A DNA stretch of 64,000 nucleotides from Rhodococcus maanshanensis NBRC 100610 (GTDB lineage Bacteria > Actinomycetota > Actinomycetes > Mycobacteriales > Mycobacteriaceae): contig NZ_BCXA01000002.1 in NCBI RefSeq assembly GCF_001894865.1, positions 124,001 to 188,000 of the forward strand. Reading direction: 5' to 3'. This document shows, piece after piece, positions 1-8,007 of this stretch. Numbering within the stretch: position 1 is the stretch's first letter; the number at the start of each line of letters is the position of its first letter. The translations under genes and the position numbers were made by a program. Below the pieces are notes generated by a model. It worked only from the letters and a program-made list of their open reading frames with translations, was not told the origin of the DNA and made no database searches.

Positions 1-1
1 G

Positions 2-1231
2 CAGGGTGAGGTGTTCAATGAATTCGTCGAGGGCGCGTTCGAGGGTGGGGAGTTCGGCACCGGGGATGAGATCCTCGGCGCGCTGCGGCCGAACGATCCG
101 TTCTACGCCGAGCCGCCGCTCACCGGCGCCGAGAAGCCGGGCACCCTCCTCAAGACCAAGCGCGTCGACGTGATGTTCACCGGCTTCAAGCCGGCGAACC
201 TCGAGGCGTACAAGATCATGTACGTCACGACGGGGAACGACGGGGTGACCCCGACCATCAGCACTGGGATCGTGATGATCCCCGTCGACGGCGTGCCCGC
301 CTCGGAGAAGAAGGTCATCGGGTACCAGGAGGCCAACGACAGCGTCGGCGCCTACTGCCACCCCAGCACCCAGTGGACCGGCGGTGATCCTCTTGACGGG
401 GCGTCGTGGTCCGCGCTCGGCCCGCTGGCGCTGATGTTCGGCAAGGGGTACGCCGTGGTGATCTCCGATGTCGGCAACGACGCCGACCCCGATCCGCACG
501 GCGTCTTCGCGGCGAAGTTCGCCGGCCACGCCCAGCTCGACGCGCTGCGTGCGGCCACCTCTGGCGGCGCGACGGGGCTCGTCCCGCAGGCCCCGATCGC
601 ACTGTTCGGTATCGCGGGCGGCGGCGTCGGAGCGGCCTCCGCGGCGGAGATGCAGGCGGGCTACGCGCCCGAGCTGAACGTCAAATCCACTGTCCTCGAG
701 GGCATGGTGATCGATCAGCGGAACTTCATGCGGACCGCGGACGGCTCGGTCGGGTCGGGGTTCGCCTTCGCGACCCTGCTCGGACTCGAGCCCTGGTACC
801 CGGAGATGCGGATCGACGACAAGCTCAACCCGGTCGGCAGGGCGCTGGCCGACGAGTACCGCGGCCAGTGCCAGATGCCGGCCTACTTCACGGCGCCGTT
901 CGTGCCGCTCCGGCTGCTGTTCAGCAGCGGCCAGAGTCCCGCGGACATCCCCGAGTTCCAGCACGTCTACGACGACAACCGGCTCGGCGGCCAGGCGCCG
1001 AGGTCCAAGGTGCTGATCTCCTCCTGCAGCAAGGACGATTCACCGATGTCCCTTGTACCCGCACAGGATTCGCGTGATCTCGCGGCCCGCTACCGGGCGG
1101 GCGGTACCGACGTCACCTATGCGCCGAGCGACTGCGACCTGAAGCGGTTGTTCGCCGACCCGTACGGGTGGGGGACCGACCTGTTCGGCATGCAGACCAT
1201 CGACTGGATCGACCGGAACTTCGCGGAGTGA
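2..1231 (+). CDS. LIP-family secretory lipase homologue, probable pseudoenzyme (5' end may lie outside window)
   Basis: Alpha/beta-hydrolase of the secretory lipase (LIP) family, recognisable by alignment with the intact lipase at 48650. The nucleophile elbow, normally G-Y-S-G-G, reads G-I-A-G-G here (about 609-624), so the catalytic serine codon is GCG (Ala). The C-terminal Asp-His of the active paralogue (VDHVGG) is replaced by CDLKRL, so the catalytic histidine is also gone; the SKDD segment may retain the acid. No signal peptide is visible. The frame is open to the window edge; GTG at 11 is the first start codon but has no spaced ribosome site, so the gene probably begins upstream. Likely a non-catalytic binding or structural protein; the exact role is unknown. 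Confidence 0.8.
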   Translation, partial: QGEVFNEFVEGAFEGGEFGTGDEILGALRPNDPFYAEPPLTGAEKPGTLLKTKRVDVMFTGFKPANLEAYKIMYVTTGNDGVTPTISTGIVMIPVDGVPASEKKVIGYQEANDSVGAYCHPSTQWTGGDPLDGASWSALGPLALMFGKGYAVVISDVGNDADPDPHGVFAAKFAGHAQLDALRAATSGGATGLVPQAPIALFGIAGGGVGAASAAEMQAGYAPELNVKSTVLEGMVIDQRNFMRTADGSVGSGFAFATLLGLEPWYPEMRIDDKLNPVGRALADEYRGQCQMPAYFTAPFVPLRLLFSSGQSPADIPEFQHVYDDNRLGGQAPRSKVLISSCSKDDSPMSLVPAQDSRDLAARYRAGGTDVTYAPSDCDLKRLFADPYGWGTDLFGMQTIDWIDRNFAE

Positions 1232-2830
1232 CGCCGCGGCGCGGCCAACCCGTAAGAACCGGGCGGCGTCCGCGTCGATCCAGTCGTTCAACCAGCCGGC
1301 GGGCGGGTCCTCGAGCAGCTCGCCCGACTGCAGCCATTCATAAAGATCCGCATAGGTTTTCGTGGTGATCGCGTCGACGCGGCGGTTGAGCATGGACGGG
1401 CGCAGCTCGTCGAAACCGTCCAGGCCCATCGAGGCGATCAGCTGCTTCGCGCTGGCCACCGTCGACTTCTGGAACCGGTACACCCGGGCGGACTTGTCCG
1501 GCACGTCGATCGACCTCGAGCGGGCGCGGTCCTGCGTCGCGACCCCGACCGGGCAGTGGTTGGTGTGGCAGGCCTGGGCCTGGATGCAGCCGACCGCGAA
1601 CAGCATCGCCCGGGCCGCGAGGGTGAAGTCGGCGCCCTGGATGATGCGCTTGACGATGTCGCTGCCGCTGGCGACCTTGCCTGAGGCGCCGATCCTGATC
1701 CGGTCCCGCAGGCCGGTGCCGACCAGCGCGTTGTGCACGAGCATCAGGCCCTCGGTCAGCGGCATGCCCATGTGGTCCTCGAATTCGACGGGGGCGGCGC
1801 CGGTTCCGCCCTCCGAGCCGTCCACGATGATGAAGTCCGGCGCGGTACCGGTCTCCAGCATGGCCTTGCAGATGCCGAGGAACTCCGCCCGCGAGCCCAC
1901 GCAGAGCTTGAACCCGACAGGCTTGCCTCCGGAAAGGGCGCGCAGCGTCGAGATGAACTCGATCAGCTCGAGGGGCGTGTCGAAGGCGCTGTGCGCGGGC
2001 GGGGAGATCACGGTCACTCCCACCGGGACCCCACGGGTGTCGGCGATCTCCTGGCTGACCTTCGCGCCGGGCAGCACGCCGCCGAGGCCGGGCTTGGCAC
2101 CCTGGGACAGCTTGATCGAGATCGCCTTGACCTGGGGGTCGACCGCCTTCGCGGCGAAGATCTCCGGATCGAAACGCCCGTCCGGGGTGCGGCACCCGAA
2201 GTAGCCGGAGCCGATCTCCCAGATCAGGTCGCCGCCGTGCTTGCGGTGGTACGGACTGATGCCGCCCTCGCCGGTGTCGTGGGCGAACCCGCCGCGTGCG
2301 GCGCCCGCGTTCATCGCCTCGACCGCGTTGGCGGACAGCGAGCCGAAGCTCATCGCGGAGACGTTCAGCAGCGCGATGTCGTACGGCTGGGTGCAGTCCG
2401 GCCCGCCGAGCCGGACCGTCGGGGTCGCCTCGGGGGCGTGCCGTGCCCGCAGCGAGTGGGCCATGAACTCGTACCCGGGCGCGTGCACGTCCCGTTCGGT
2501 GCCGAAGGGCTCGTCGTCCTTGGTGCCCTTGGCCCGCTCGTACACGAGATCGCGGGTCTCACGGTCGAACGGCGTTCCATCGGTAGATGATTCGATGAAG
2601 TACTGCTGGATCTCGGGGCGGATCTTCTCGAGCAGGAACCGAGCGTGCCCGAGGATGGGGTAGTTGCGCAGGATGCTGTGTCGACGCTGGATCAGATCCC
2701 AGGTGCCGAGGCACGCGAGCGCAAGGGCGATCACGGCGAGAATCCACCATCCGGACCCGATGCCGAGGGCGAGTGCCAGCGCCGCCAGTCCGGCCAGCCA
2801 CACTCCGACAACGATCAGCCATCTCACCAC
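1040..2830 (-). CDS. FMN-binding glutamate synthase-like (GltB2 domain) membrane-anchored protein
   Basis: About 596 residues. Two N-terminal hydrophobic helices (roughly residues 2-42) are followed by a glutamate-synthase alpha-like FMN barrel (about 140-490). It carries the iron-sulphur cysteine motif CIQAQACHTNHCPVG and the flavin-site segments GGTGAAP and GASGKVASG. Stand-alone proteins of this type resemble the glutamate-synthase central/FMN domain; their substrate is generally not proven. Start chosen at GTG 2830 because AAAAGGA lies 7 nt upstream. The last 64 codons run antisense through the 3' end of the lipase-like gene and are not part of the family, whose members I recall as about 520-540 residues; the ancestral stop near 1232-1250 appears to be lost. 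Confidence 0.85.
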   Translation of the reverse strand: MVRWLIVVGVWLAGLAALALALGIGSGWWILAVIALALACLGTWDLIQRRHSILRNYPILGHARFLLEKIRPEIQQYFIESSTDGTPFDRETRDLVYERAKGTKDDEPFGTERDVHAPGYEFMAHSLRARHAPEATPTVRLGGPDCTQPYDIALLNVSAMSFGSLSANAVEAMNAGAARGGFAHDTGEGGISPYHRKHGGDLIWEIGSGYFGCRTPDGRFDPEIFAAKAVDPQVKAISIKLSQGAKPGLGGVLPGAKVSQEIADTRGVPVGVTVISPPAHSAFDTPLELIEFISTLRALSGGKPVGFKLCVGSRAEFLGICKAMLETGTAPDFIIVDGSEGGTGAAPVEFEDHMGMPLTEGLMLVHNALVGTGLRDRIRIGASGKVASGSDIVKRIIQGADFTLAARAMLFAVGCIQAQACHTNHCPVGVATQDRARSRSIDVPDKSARVYRFQKSTVASAKQLIASMGLDGFDELRPSMLNRRVDAITTKTYADLYEWLQSGELLEDPPAGWLNDWIDADAARFLRVGRAAASLREVPVDPVDGLHAEQVGPPPVRVGEQPLQVAVARRIGDVGTARPVAGREITRILCGYKGHR

Positions 2831-2906
2831 GGTGCATCCTTTTCGTGTCACGTCCATCGCCGGTCGGTTCGATCGAGTCTCGCACTCGGCCGTGCGGGGC
2901 GCCGAA

Positions 2907-2952
2907 AACGACACGGCGGCCCCGGAAACGAGTCCGGGACCGCCGTGTCGTT
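2907..2952 (-). terminator. Intrinsic terminator-like hairpin after the lectin/LysM gene
   Basis: Arms of 19 nt at 2907-2925 and 2934-2952 are complementary with one mismatch, and the loop is 8 nt. It lies 12 nt beyond the stop codon of the minus-strand lectin gene. There is no U-tract, as is usual in this genome. Confidence 0.8.
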
Positions 2953-2964
2953 GGAGCGGGTGTA

Positions 2965-3531
2965 CTACGCGGGGATGGTCAGAACCTGGCCGACGTTGAT
3001 GGCGTCCGGGTTCGGGATGCCGTTGGCATCGGCGATGCGCTGGTACTGGTTGCCGTCGCCGTAGAAGTGGGTGGCGAGGTCCCAGAGGGTGTCGCCGGGG
3101 GCGACGGTGTGGGTGCGCGGGGCCGGGGGAGCCGGGGGAGCTTCGGCGGCGGCCGGGGCGACGGGGGCGGGCTCGGGCTCCGGCTCGGCCGGGGTCTCGA
3201 CGGCGGTGTCCGATGCCCAGACGGCCTTGTCGCCCGCGTACAGCACCACGTTGCGGTCGTCCTGGACGACCAGCTTGACGTCGGAGTTGCCTGCGGTCTG
3301 GGAGGCCCACACGGCGTCGTTGCCCTCGGTGTACAGCACGAAGTTGCCGTCGTCCTGCAGGTCGGCCTTGACTGCGCTCTTGCCGTTGGTCTTGCTGGCC
3401 CACACAGCGTTGCCGCCCTCGCTGAGCACGAGGTTGCCGTCGTCCTGCAGCGTCAGCGTGTACGCGCCGTTGTTGGAGGTGATCGACTGTCCGGCCGTGA
3501 GGCTCGAACCGGCCTGCAAGGTGTCCGCCAC
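2965..3531 (-). CDS. Bulb-type (mannose-binding) lectin plus LysM protein
   Basis: 188 residues. Residues 1-110 form a bulb-type beta-prism lectin with three Q-x-D-x-N-x-V-x-Y-like sites (LQDDGNLVLSE, LQDDGNFVLYT, VQDDRNVVLYA), the third and second best preserved. An Ala/Pro/Glu linker (about 111-138) leads to one LysM domain (about 139-187, HTVAPGDTLWDLATHFYG) that should bind peptidoglycan or chitin-like glycans. No signal peptide or membrane segment is visible although both domains usually bind extracellular glycans. GTG 3531 is preceded by AAAGGGGAAC. Possible roles are a surface lectin released without a Sec signal, or a bacteriocin-like lectin; this is inference. Confidence 0.85.
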   Translation of the reverse strand: MADTLQAGSSLTAGQSITSNNGAYTLTLQDDGNLVLSEGGNAVWASKTNGKSAVKADLQDDGNFVLYTEGNDAVWASQTAGNSDVKLVVQDDRNVVLYAGDKAVWASDTAVETPAEPEPEPAPVAPAAAEAPPAPPAPRTHTVAPGDTLWDLATHFYGDGNQYQRIADANGIPNPDAINVGQVLTIPA

Positions 3532-3674
3532 GTTGTTCCCCTTTCAGAGGTGATCGTCGGTGAAGCGCTTGTAGTGCTGATCCACACGGGGACCACATGA
3601 TCCGGTCCTCGGCGTGCTCACCGAGCGTACGCGGCGCGAATGAGTTTCGCTGGGGCCGACGGGCCATCTGAACA

Positions 3675-3680
3675 TAGTCT
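3675..3680 (+). promoter_or_regulatory. -10 box TAGTCT, leaderless methyltransferase start
   Basis: TAGTCT ends 7 nt before GTG 3688, the spacing expected for a leaderless transcript; it supports the internal GTG start. Confidence 0.45.
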
Positions 3681-3687
3681 GAACAAT

Positions 3688-4266
3688 GTGACGCGCTGGG
3701 AGAACGAACGTGACGAAGAGCAATCACGCGCCTATATACGGCGTTTCGAGGAGTTGGCGGCGCAGGGCGTGGATCTGCACGGGGAGGCCCGGATGGTCGA
3801 TGCCGTCATCGCGCCGGGCTCGCGGGTGCTCGACGCCGGATGTGGCACCGGGCGTGTCGGCGTCGAATTGGCCAGGCGCGGACACCATGTGACGGCGGTC
3901 GACCTCGATCCGGTGTTGGTCGAGGCAGCGCGGGAACACCGGGAGTTGACCGTCCATCGGGCGGACCTCGCCGAGCTCGACCTGCCGGGAGAGGTGTTCG
4001 ACGCGATCGTCGCGGCAGGGAATGTGCTGATCTTCCTCGAGCCGGGAACGGAACGGACTGTGCTGCAACGGCTTGCCGCGCACCTGGCCGACGGCGGGGT
4101 ATTGGTGACGGGGTTCGCCACCGACTACCGGTACTCGGTCCGGGACTTCGACGCGGACCTGGAGGCGGCCGGGCTGGTGCTCGAGCAGCGCTTCGCGACG
4201 TGGGACCTGCGGCCATGGCGGGCGGACGCGACGTGGGCGGTCACGGTCGCGCGCAAGCGAGGGTAG
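3688..4266 (+). CDS. Class I SAM-dependent methyltransferase
   Basis: 192 residues from GTG 3688. The SAM-binding motif I is [12 protein letters not shown], followed by the acidic ribose-binding segment VTAVDLDP and a motif-IV region AIVAAGNVL. It is a single Rossmann domain, so a soluble small-molecule methyltransferase; the substrate is unknown. The frame opens at ATG 3640, but no ribosome site precedes that codon, whereas a TAGTCT box sits 7 nt before GTG 3688. It converges on the small exported-protein gene with an 8-nt gap. Confidence 0.85.
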   Translation: MTRWENERDEEQSRAYIRRFEELAAQGVDLHGEARMVDAVIAPGSRVLDAGCGTGRVGVELARRGHHVTAVDLDPVLVEAAREHRELTVHRADLAELDLPGEVFDAIVAAGNVLIFLEPGTERTVLQRLAAHLADGGVLVTGFATDYRYSVRDFDADLEAAGLVLEQRFATWDLRPWRADATWAVTVARKRG

Positions 4267-4274
4267 CGGCCGCC

Positions 4275-4499
4275 TCAGACCCAACAGGCGATGGCGAGCG
4301 GCCCGGCGAACGGAATGAAGGCCAAGGGCGAGCAGGTCAGTGCGGCACCCAATGGGCCCTGCTGTGGATTGAGGGCTGCGGGCGAGACGGGTGTGGGGAC
4401 CGGTGGTGCCGGTGCCGCGGCGGCGATCGCAGGGCCGAACGCGATCATCGGAACCGTAGCCGCGGCCACTATTGCTGCGCGGAGTCGATTTCTGGTCAT
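4275..4499 (-). CDS. Small exported protein, unknown function
   Basis: 74 residues: a Sec signal peptide (RNRLRAAIVAAATVPMIAFG... cleaving after an AAA-A segment near residue 29), then a mature Pro/Ala-rich peptide of about 45 residues with two cysteines (Cys56 and Cys72) that could form a disulphide. The upstream AGGAGGAACACC-like stretch gives a strong ribosome site before ATG 4499. Comparable tiny exports are common in Mycobacteriales; no function can be assigned. Confidence 0.7.
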   Translation of the reverse strand: MTRNRLRAAIVAAATVPMIAFGPAIAAAAPAPPVPTPVSPAALNPQQGPLGAALTCSPLAFIPFAGPLAIACWV

Positions 4500-4713
4500 G
4501 GTGTTCCTCCTGGTGGCGGCCTTGGCGCACCGCGCCGTTCCGGTGGCCCTCGGATTGCGCTCTTCTTATTGTGAGCGTCAGACCTGGGCATGTCACGGCC
4601 GTGGGCTACCCGTTTGTCTGCCGCGGGTGGGGTCCGCGAGCCGGGAATGCTCCCACGGCACCCTGCTCGGTTAGGGTGCTTGCGCTGAATCCGAATGATC
4701 TTCAGGGGGGAAC

Positions 4714-5139
4714 ATGTCCGAGACCGAATTTGCGAGCGCGCCCAGGACCGCGGCGGCGCCGTCCTACGGGGCGCCCGCGTACCCGTCCTATCCGCAGCCC
4801 GCACAGGGCCCGCAGCCCATGCAGGCCCCGGCCCCGTACGGCGCTCCGGTTCCCGGCGCGGTGCCTGCGCCGCCGCCGTCGAACGCAGGCTGGGCGGTGG
4901 CCGCGGTCGTCTTCTTCTGGCCGCTGGCGTTCGCCGCGTTCAACCACTCGTCCTCGGTGTACCCGAGGTGGGCGCTCGGCGACTACCAGGGTGCGCAGTA
5001 CGCATCCGACCGCGCCAAGCAGCTCGGCAAGATCGCGTTGTTTGTGGCGGTCGGCCTGTCGGTGCTGTTCTTCATCCTCTACGGGGTGATCATCGCCGCC
5101 GCGATCAGCGGCATCGAGGACAGCACCAGCGGGTACTGA
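4714..5139 (+). CDS. CD225/dispanin-like two-helix membrane protein
   Basis: 141 residues. A Pro/Ala/Tyr-rich cytoplasmic tail (1-58) is followed by a re-entrant or membrane helix (about 60-78, GWAVAAVVFFWPLAFAAFNH), a polar loop with the ALGDYQGAQYASDRAKQL signature of the CD225/dispanin family, and a second helix (about 108-130). Bacterial members are of unknown function. AGGGGGG precedes ATG 4714 with normal spacing. Confidence 0.7.
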   Translation: MSETEFASAPRTAAAPSYGAPAYPSYPQPAQGPQPMQAPAPYGAPVPGAVPAPPPSNAGWAVAAVVFFWPLAFAAFNHSSSVYPRWALGDYQGAQYASDRAKQLGKIALFVAVGLSVLFFILYGVIIAAAISGIEDSTSGY

Positions 5140-5146
5140 TCCGCAG

Positions 5147-5191
5147 GTCTACGGACCGGCGTGTGCGGGGCGCCTGCACCGGTCCGTAGAC
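5147..5191. terminator. Inverted repeat between dispanin-like gene and ychF
   Basis: Perfect 13-bp arms GTCTACGGACCGG (5147-5159) and its complement (5179-5191) with a 19-nt loop. It lies just after the upstream stop codon, so it probably ends that transcript. Its right arm overlaps the ychF -10 box, so it could also be a binding site. Confidence 0.55.
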
Positions 5192-5192
5192 T
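5187..5192 (+). promoter_or_regulatory. -10 box of ychF, probable leaderless start
   Basis: TAGACT ends 9 nt before the GTG start of ychF. Confidence 0.45.
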
Positions 5193-5201
5193 CTGGAGAC
5201 C

Positions 5202-6281
5202 GTGAGCCTTACCCTCGGAATCGTCGGACTGCCCAACGTCGGCAAGTCCACCCTCTTCAACGCGCTGACCAACAACGACGTGCTGGCCGCGAACTACCCG
5301 TTCGCGACCATCGAGCCCAACGTCGGCCTGGTCGAGCTGCCCGATCCCCGGCTGGCCAAGCTCGCCGAGATCTTCGGTTCCGAGCGGCTGCTGCCCGCGA
5401 CCGTGTCCTTCGTCGACATCGCAGGCATCGTCAAGGGCGCCTCCGAGGGCGCGGGCCTGGGTAACAAGTTCCTGGCCAACATCCGCGAGGCCGACGCCAT
5501 CTGCCAGGTCGTTCGCGTGTTCGCCGACGATGACGTGGTGCACGTCGACGGTCGCGTCGACCCCGCCTCGGACATCGAGGTGATCGAGACCGAGCTCGTC
5601 ATCGCCGACATGCAGACGCTGGAGAAGGCCCTCCCGCGCCTGGAGAAGGAAGCGAAGAAGAACAAGGAGCTCAAGCCGCTGCACGAGGAGGCGCTCAAGG
5701 CTCAGGCGTTCCTCGACGAGGGCAAGACCCTGTTCAGCGTCAAGGACAAGCTCGACTTCGGCCTGCTCCGGGAGCTGAGCCTGCTCACCACCAAGCCCTT
5801 CCTCTATGTCTTCAACGCCGACGAGGCCGTGCTCACCGACGAGGCGAAGGTCGCCGAGCTGCGCGCCTCGGTCGCCCCGGCCGACGCGGTGTTCCTCGAC
5901 GCGAAGGTCGAGCAGGAGCTGCTCGAGCTGGACGAGGAGGACCGTCAGGAGATGCTCGACTCGATCGGCCAGTCCGAGCCCGGCCTGCACGCGCTCGCCA
6001 GGACCGGCTTCCACACCCTCGGGCTGCAGACCTACCTGACCGCGGGCCCCAAGGAGTCGCGGGCCTGGACCATCCACAAGGGCGACACCGCCCCGCAGGC
6101 CGCGGGCGTCATCCACACCGACTTCGAGCGCGGCTTCATCAAGGCCGAGATCGTCTCCTTCGACGACCTGGTCGCCGCCGGCTCCATGAACGCCGCCAAG
6201 GCCGCGGGCAAGGTGCGCATGGAGGGCAAGGACTACGTGATGGTCGACGGTGACGTGGTGGAGTTCCGCTTCAACGTCTAG
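5202..6281 (+). CDS. ychF: Redox-regulated ribosome-associated ATPase/GTPase YchF
   Basis: 359 residues, the normal family length. The P-loop is GLPNVGKST, switch II region DIAGIVKGASEGAGLGNKFL, and the altered G4 motif NADE fits the ATP-preferring YchF subfamily. A helical coiled insert (about 125-200) and a C-terminal TGS domain (about 275-358) complete it. YchF binds ribosomes and is linked to stress and redox control. The GTG start follows a -10-like box at leaderless distance, although CTGGAG could also serve as a weak ribosome site. A perfect hairpin follows the stop codon. Confidence 0.97.
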   Translation: MSLTLGIVGLPNVGKSTLFNALTNNDVLAANYPFATIEPNVGLVELPDPRLAKLAEIFGSERLLPATVSFVDIAGIVKGASEGAGLGNKFLANIREADAICQVVRVFADDDVVHVDGRVDPASDIEVIETELVIADMQTLEKALPRLEKEAKKNKELKPLHEEALKAQAFLDEGKTLFSVKDKLDFGLLRELSLLTTKPFLYVFNADEAVLTDEAKVAELRASVAPADAVFLDAKVEQELLELDEEDRQEMLDSIGQSEPGLHALARTGFHTLGLQTYLTAGPKESRAWTIHKGDTAPQAAGVIHTDFERGFIKAEIVSFDDLVAAGSMNAAKAAGKVRMEGKDYVMVDGDVVEFRFNV

Positions 6282-6290
6282 TTCCACGCC

Positions 6291-6349
6291 ACGAACGGGC
6301 GGTTTCCGGGACAAACGCCGAGTGCGCGTCCCGGAAACCGCCCGTTCGT
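6291..6349. repeat. Hairpin repeat R1 (bidirectional terminator-like)
   Basis: Perfect 22-bp arms at 6291-6312 and 6328-6349 around a 15-nt loop AAACGCCGAGTGCGC. It lies between the convergent ychF and small-export genes. Related copies with the same stem start ACGAACGGGCGGTT and the same loop core occur at 11429 and 13892, and a degenerate one at 39479. Confidence 0.85.
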
Positions 6350-6372
6350 CGTCGGTCCCGCTGCGACTCGTC

Positions 6373-6600
6373 CTACGACAGCGACTGCGGGAGTTCGAAC
6401 AACCGTTGACCGAACAGGTAGCAGGTGAGGGGCCGTGGAGGCTCCACCATGACCTTGCCGCAGAAGAACGGATGCTCCGTTGACCCTTCCGAGGATGTGT
6501 CGGCTGCGGAGGCGGTACCGGCCCCGGTGACGAGGCCGGCAGCCACCAGGGCGGTGGCGGCGATGGTGGATGCGATACGGCGATTCGTGACACGAGGCAC
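6373..6600 (-). CDS. Small exported protein, unknown function
   Basis: 75 residues from GTG 6600, which has GGAGAGGG upstream. Sec signal peptide (TNRRIASTIAATALVAAGLV ... AxA near residue 30), then a short mature chain with two cysteines (FFCGK, LTCYL) and a Phe/Leu-rich C-terminus. The frame is open much further upstream, but that part overlaps degenerate pseudogene sequence. It resembles the 4275 protein in plan but not in sequence. Confidence 0.65.
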   Translation of the reverse strand: MPRVTNRRIASTIAATALVAAGLVTGAGTASAADTSSEGSTEHPFFCGKVMVEPPRPLTCYLFGQRLFELPQSLS

Positions 6601-6777
6601 GGTTGAGCCCTCTCCATTCTGTGATTCCCGGCGAAGCTTCTGATTCCTCTGCCGGGAGGGCGATTCGACCCCGCGGGCACAGTAGCGTGGCGGCGCGAAC
6701 GCGGTGGCGGATTCGGGTTCATCTGTGGCACTTGACGTTTCGTATGACGCTACGAATGTCTTGTGGGTGCCGACGCA

Positions 6778-6940
6778 ACGATGCCGCCGCGGGGCTCGGC
6801 GCTTCTCACCGCCACGACGATCCTCCGTCGGGTCGCGGTCGAGTCTGTGGATCGGCGTCAGATCCGGATTGTCGAGGCAGGCCCGCAATCGGACGAGCGC
6901 CGACCCGCGCAGCTAGCGCCCGCTCGGCGTTCGACGACAG
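6778..6940 (-). pseudogene. Decayed fragment of an RluA-type pseudouridine synthase gene
   Basis: Bases about 6833-6930 align at high identity with 8550-8650 inside the intact pseudouridine synthase: both read CCGCAATCGGACGAGCGCCG, and the minus strand still encodes DNPDLTPIHRLDR against DNPDLAPIHRLDR of the intact gene. Similarity seems to extend weakly to about 6778. Frameshifts and stops leave no usable frame. The rest of the 6601-7014 interval shows nothing else except upstream sequence for the GH43-like gene. Confidence 0.7.
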
Positions 6941-7014
6941 CAGGCGGTAACGATCCGGTGTTACTACGGCCCAAGCTACGCGTGCTGCGCATACTCGGCG
7001 TGGATACTGCAGCG

Positions 7015-7986
7015 GTGACGCTCACCAAGCGAACCACCTTGTCGGCCGTATCGATGGTGATGCTCGTCGTCGCGGGCCTGCTGGTCGCGGCCCCGGGGAG
7101 CAGTGGCGCCGCACCACCCGCATGGCGCTACACGATGGTGGCGTTCAGCAACGTCAGCGACCGCGACTTGGATGTATACGAGTCGGCGGACGCCACTCAT
7201 TTCCAGCCCCTCCGACTGTCGGCGTATCGGCCCCCGTCAGGGGTGGTGCGTGACTCGAGCATCTTCCGGCACACCGACGGCTCCTACTACCTCACCTACA
7301 CGACCGTCGACGGGGCGAACATCGGCTTCGCGCGCAGCAGTGACCGGATCAACTGGACGTACCTGGCCTCCTGGCCGGTCCCGTTCTGCTGCGCCTTCCT
7401 GCCGGGCACCGGGGACGGCACCGGCTCGGCGAGCCCGCCGGGATCCTCGGGGTCGGCCGGGTTCAGCGACGGACCGTCGCTGTCGCCGTTCACCACGAAG
7501 GCCTGGGCGCCCGAATGGTTCGTGGACGGCGACCGCGTCAACGTCATCCTGTCGATGTCGACCGGTGGAGGATTCGTGCCTTATCTGATGACGGCGCTGG
7601 ACCCGTCGCTCCGGTTCTGGAGCCTGCCCGTCCCGCTCGACGGGATCGGCGCGGACCACATCGACACCACCGTGGTCAAGGTCGGGTCGACCTATCATGC
7701 GTTCACCAAGAACGAGACGAAGAAGGTCATCGAGCATGCGGTCGCATCGTCGGTGACGGGACCCTATTCGTTTGTCCCGCCAGGAAATTGGGGTTCGATG
7801 GTGGAGGGACCGGCCGTGGTCCAGTTGCCGAACGGTGTCTGGCGGATGTACCTGGACGCCTACACCGAAGGAAAGTACCTCTATTCCGACAGCACAGATG
7901 GGCTGAGCACCTGGTCGCCCGTGCAGGAGCTCCCGGGCCTTTCCGGGAAGGTGCGTCACGTCGGCGTGATGCGCGAGCCGGCGTGA
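7015..7986 (+). CDS. Secreted GH43-like five-bladed beta-propeller glycosidase
   Basis: 323 residues from GTG 7015 (alternatives GTG 6982 and 7000 in the same frame). A Sec signal peptide spans residues 1-33. The mature chain has the GH43/GH68 clan layout: an N-terminal aspartate in RDSSIFRHTDGSYYLTYT (candidate base), a middle aspartate in DHIDTTVVKVGSTYHAFTK, and the acid glutamate in the MVEGPAVVQ motif (EGP is typical of GH43). Family activities include arabinanase, arabinofuranosidase and xylosidase; the substrate here is unknown. The start was chosen because it opens directly on the basic n-region of the signal peptide. It converges on the pseudouridine synthase with a 21-nt gap. Confidence 0.75.
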   Translation: MTLTKRTTLSAVSMVMLVVAGLLVAAPGSSGAAPPAWRYTMVAFSNVSDRDLDVYESADATHFQPLRLSAYRPPSGVVRDSSIFRHTDGSYYLTYTTVDGANIGFARSSDRINWTYLASWPVPFCCAFLPGTGDGTGSASPPGSSGSAGFSDGPSLSPFTTKAWAPEWFVDGDRVNVILSMSTGGGFVPYLMTALDPSLRFWSLPVPLDGIGADHIDTTVVKVGSTYHAFTKNETKKVIEHAVASSVTGPYSFVPPGNWGSMVEGPAVVQLPNGVWRMYLDAYTEGKYLYSDSTDGLSTWSPVQELPGLSGKVRHVGVMREPA

Positions 7987-8007
7987 GCCGACTCGGTGCG
8001 TTCGGCG

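Noticed and set aside
2831-3727. 895-residue minus-strand frame joining the flavoprotein to upstream sequence
   Set aside because: The N-terminal part is antisense to the lectin gene and is out of frame with it; a good ribosome site supports GTG 2830.
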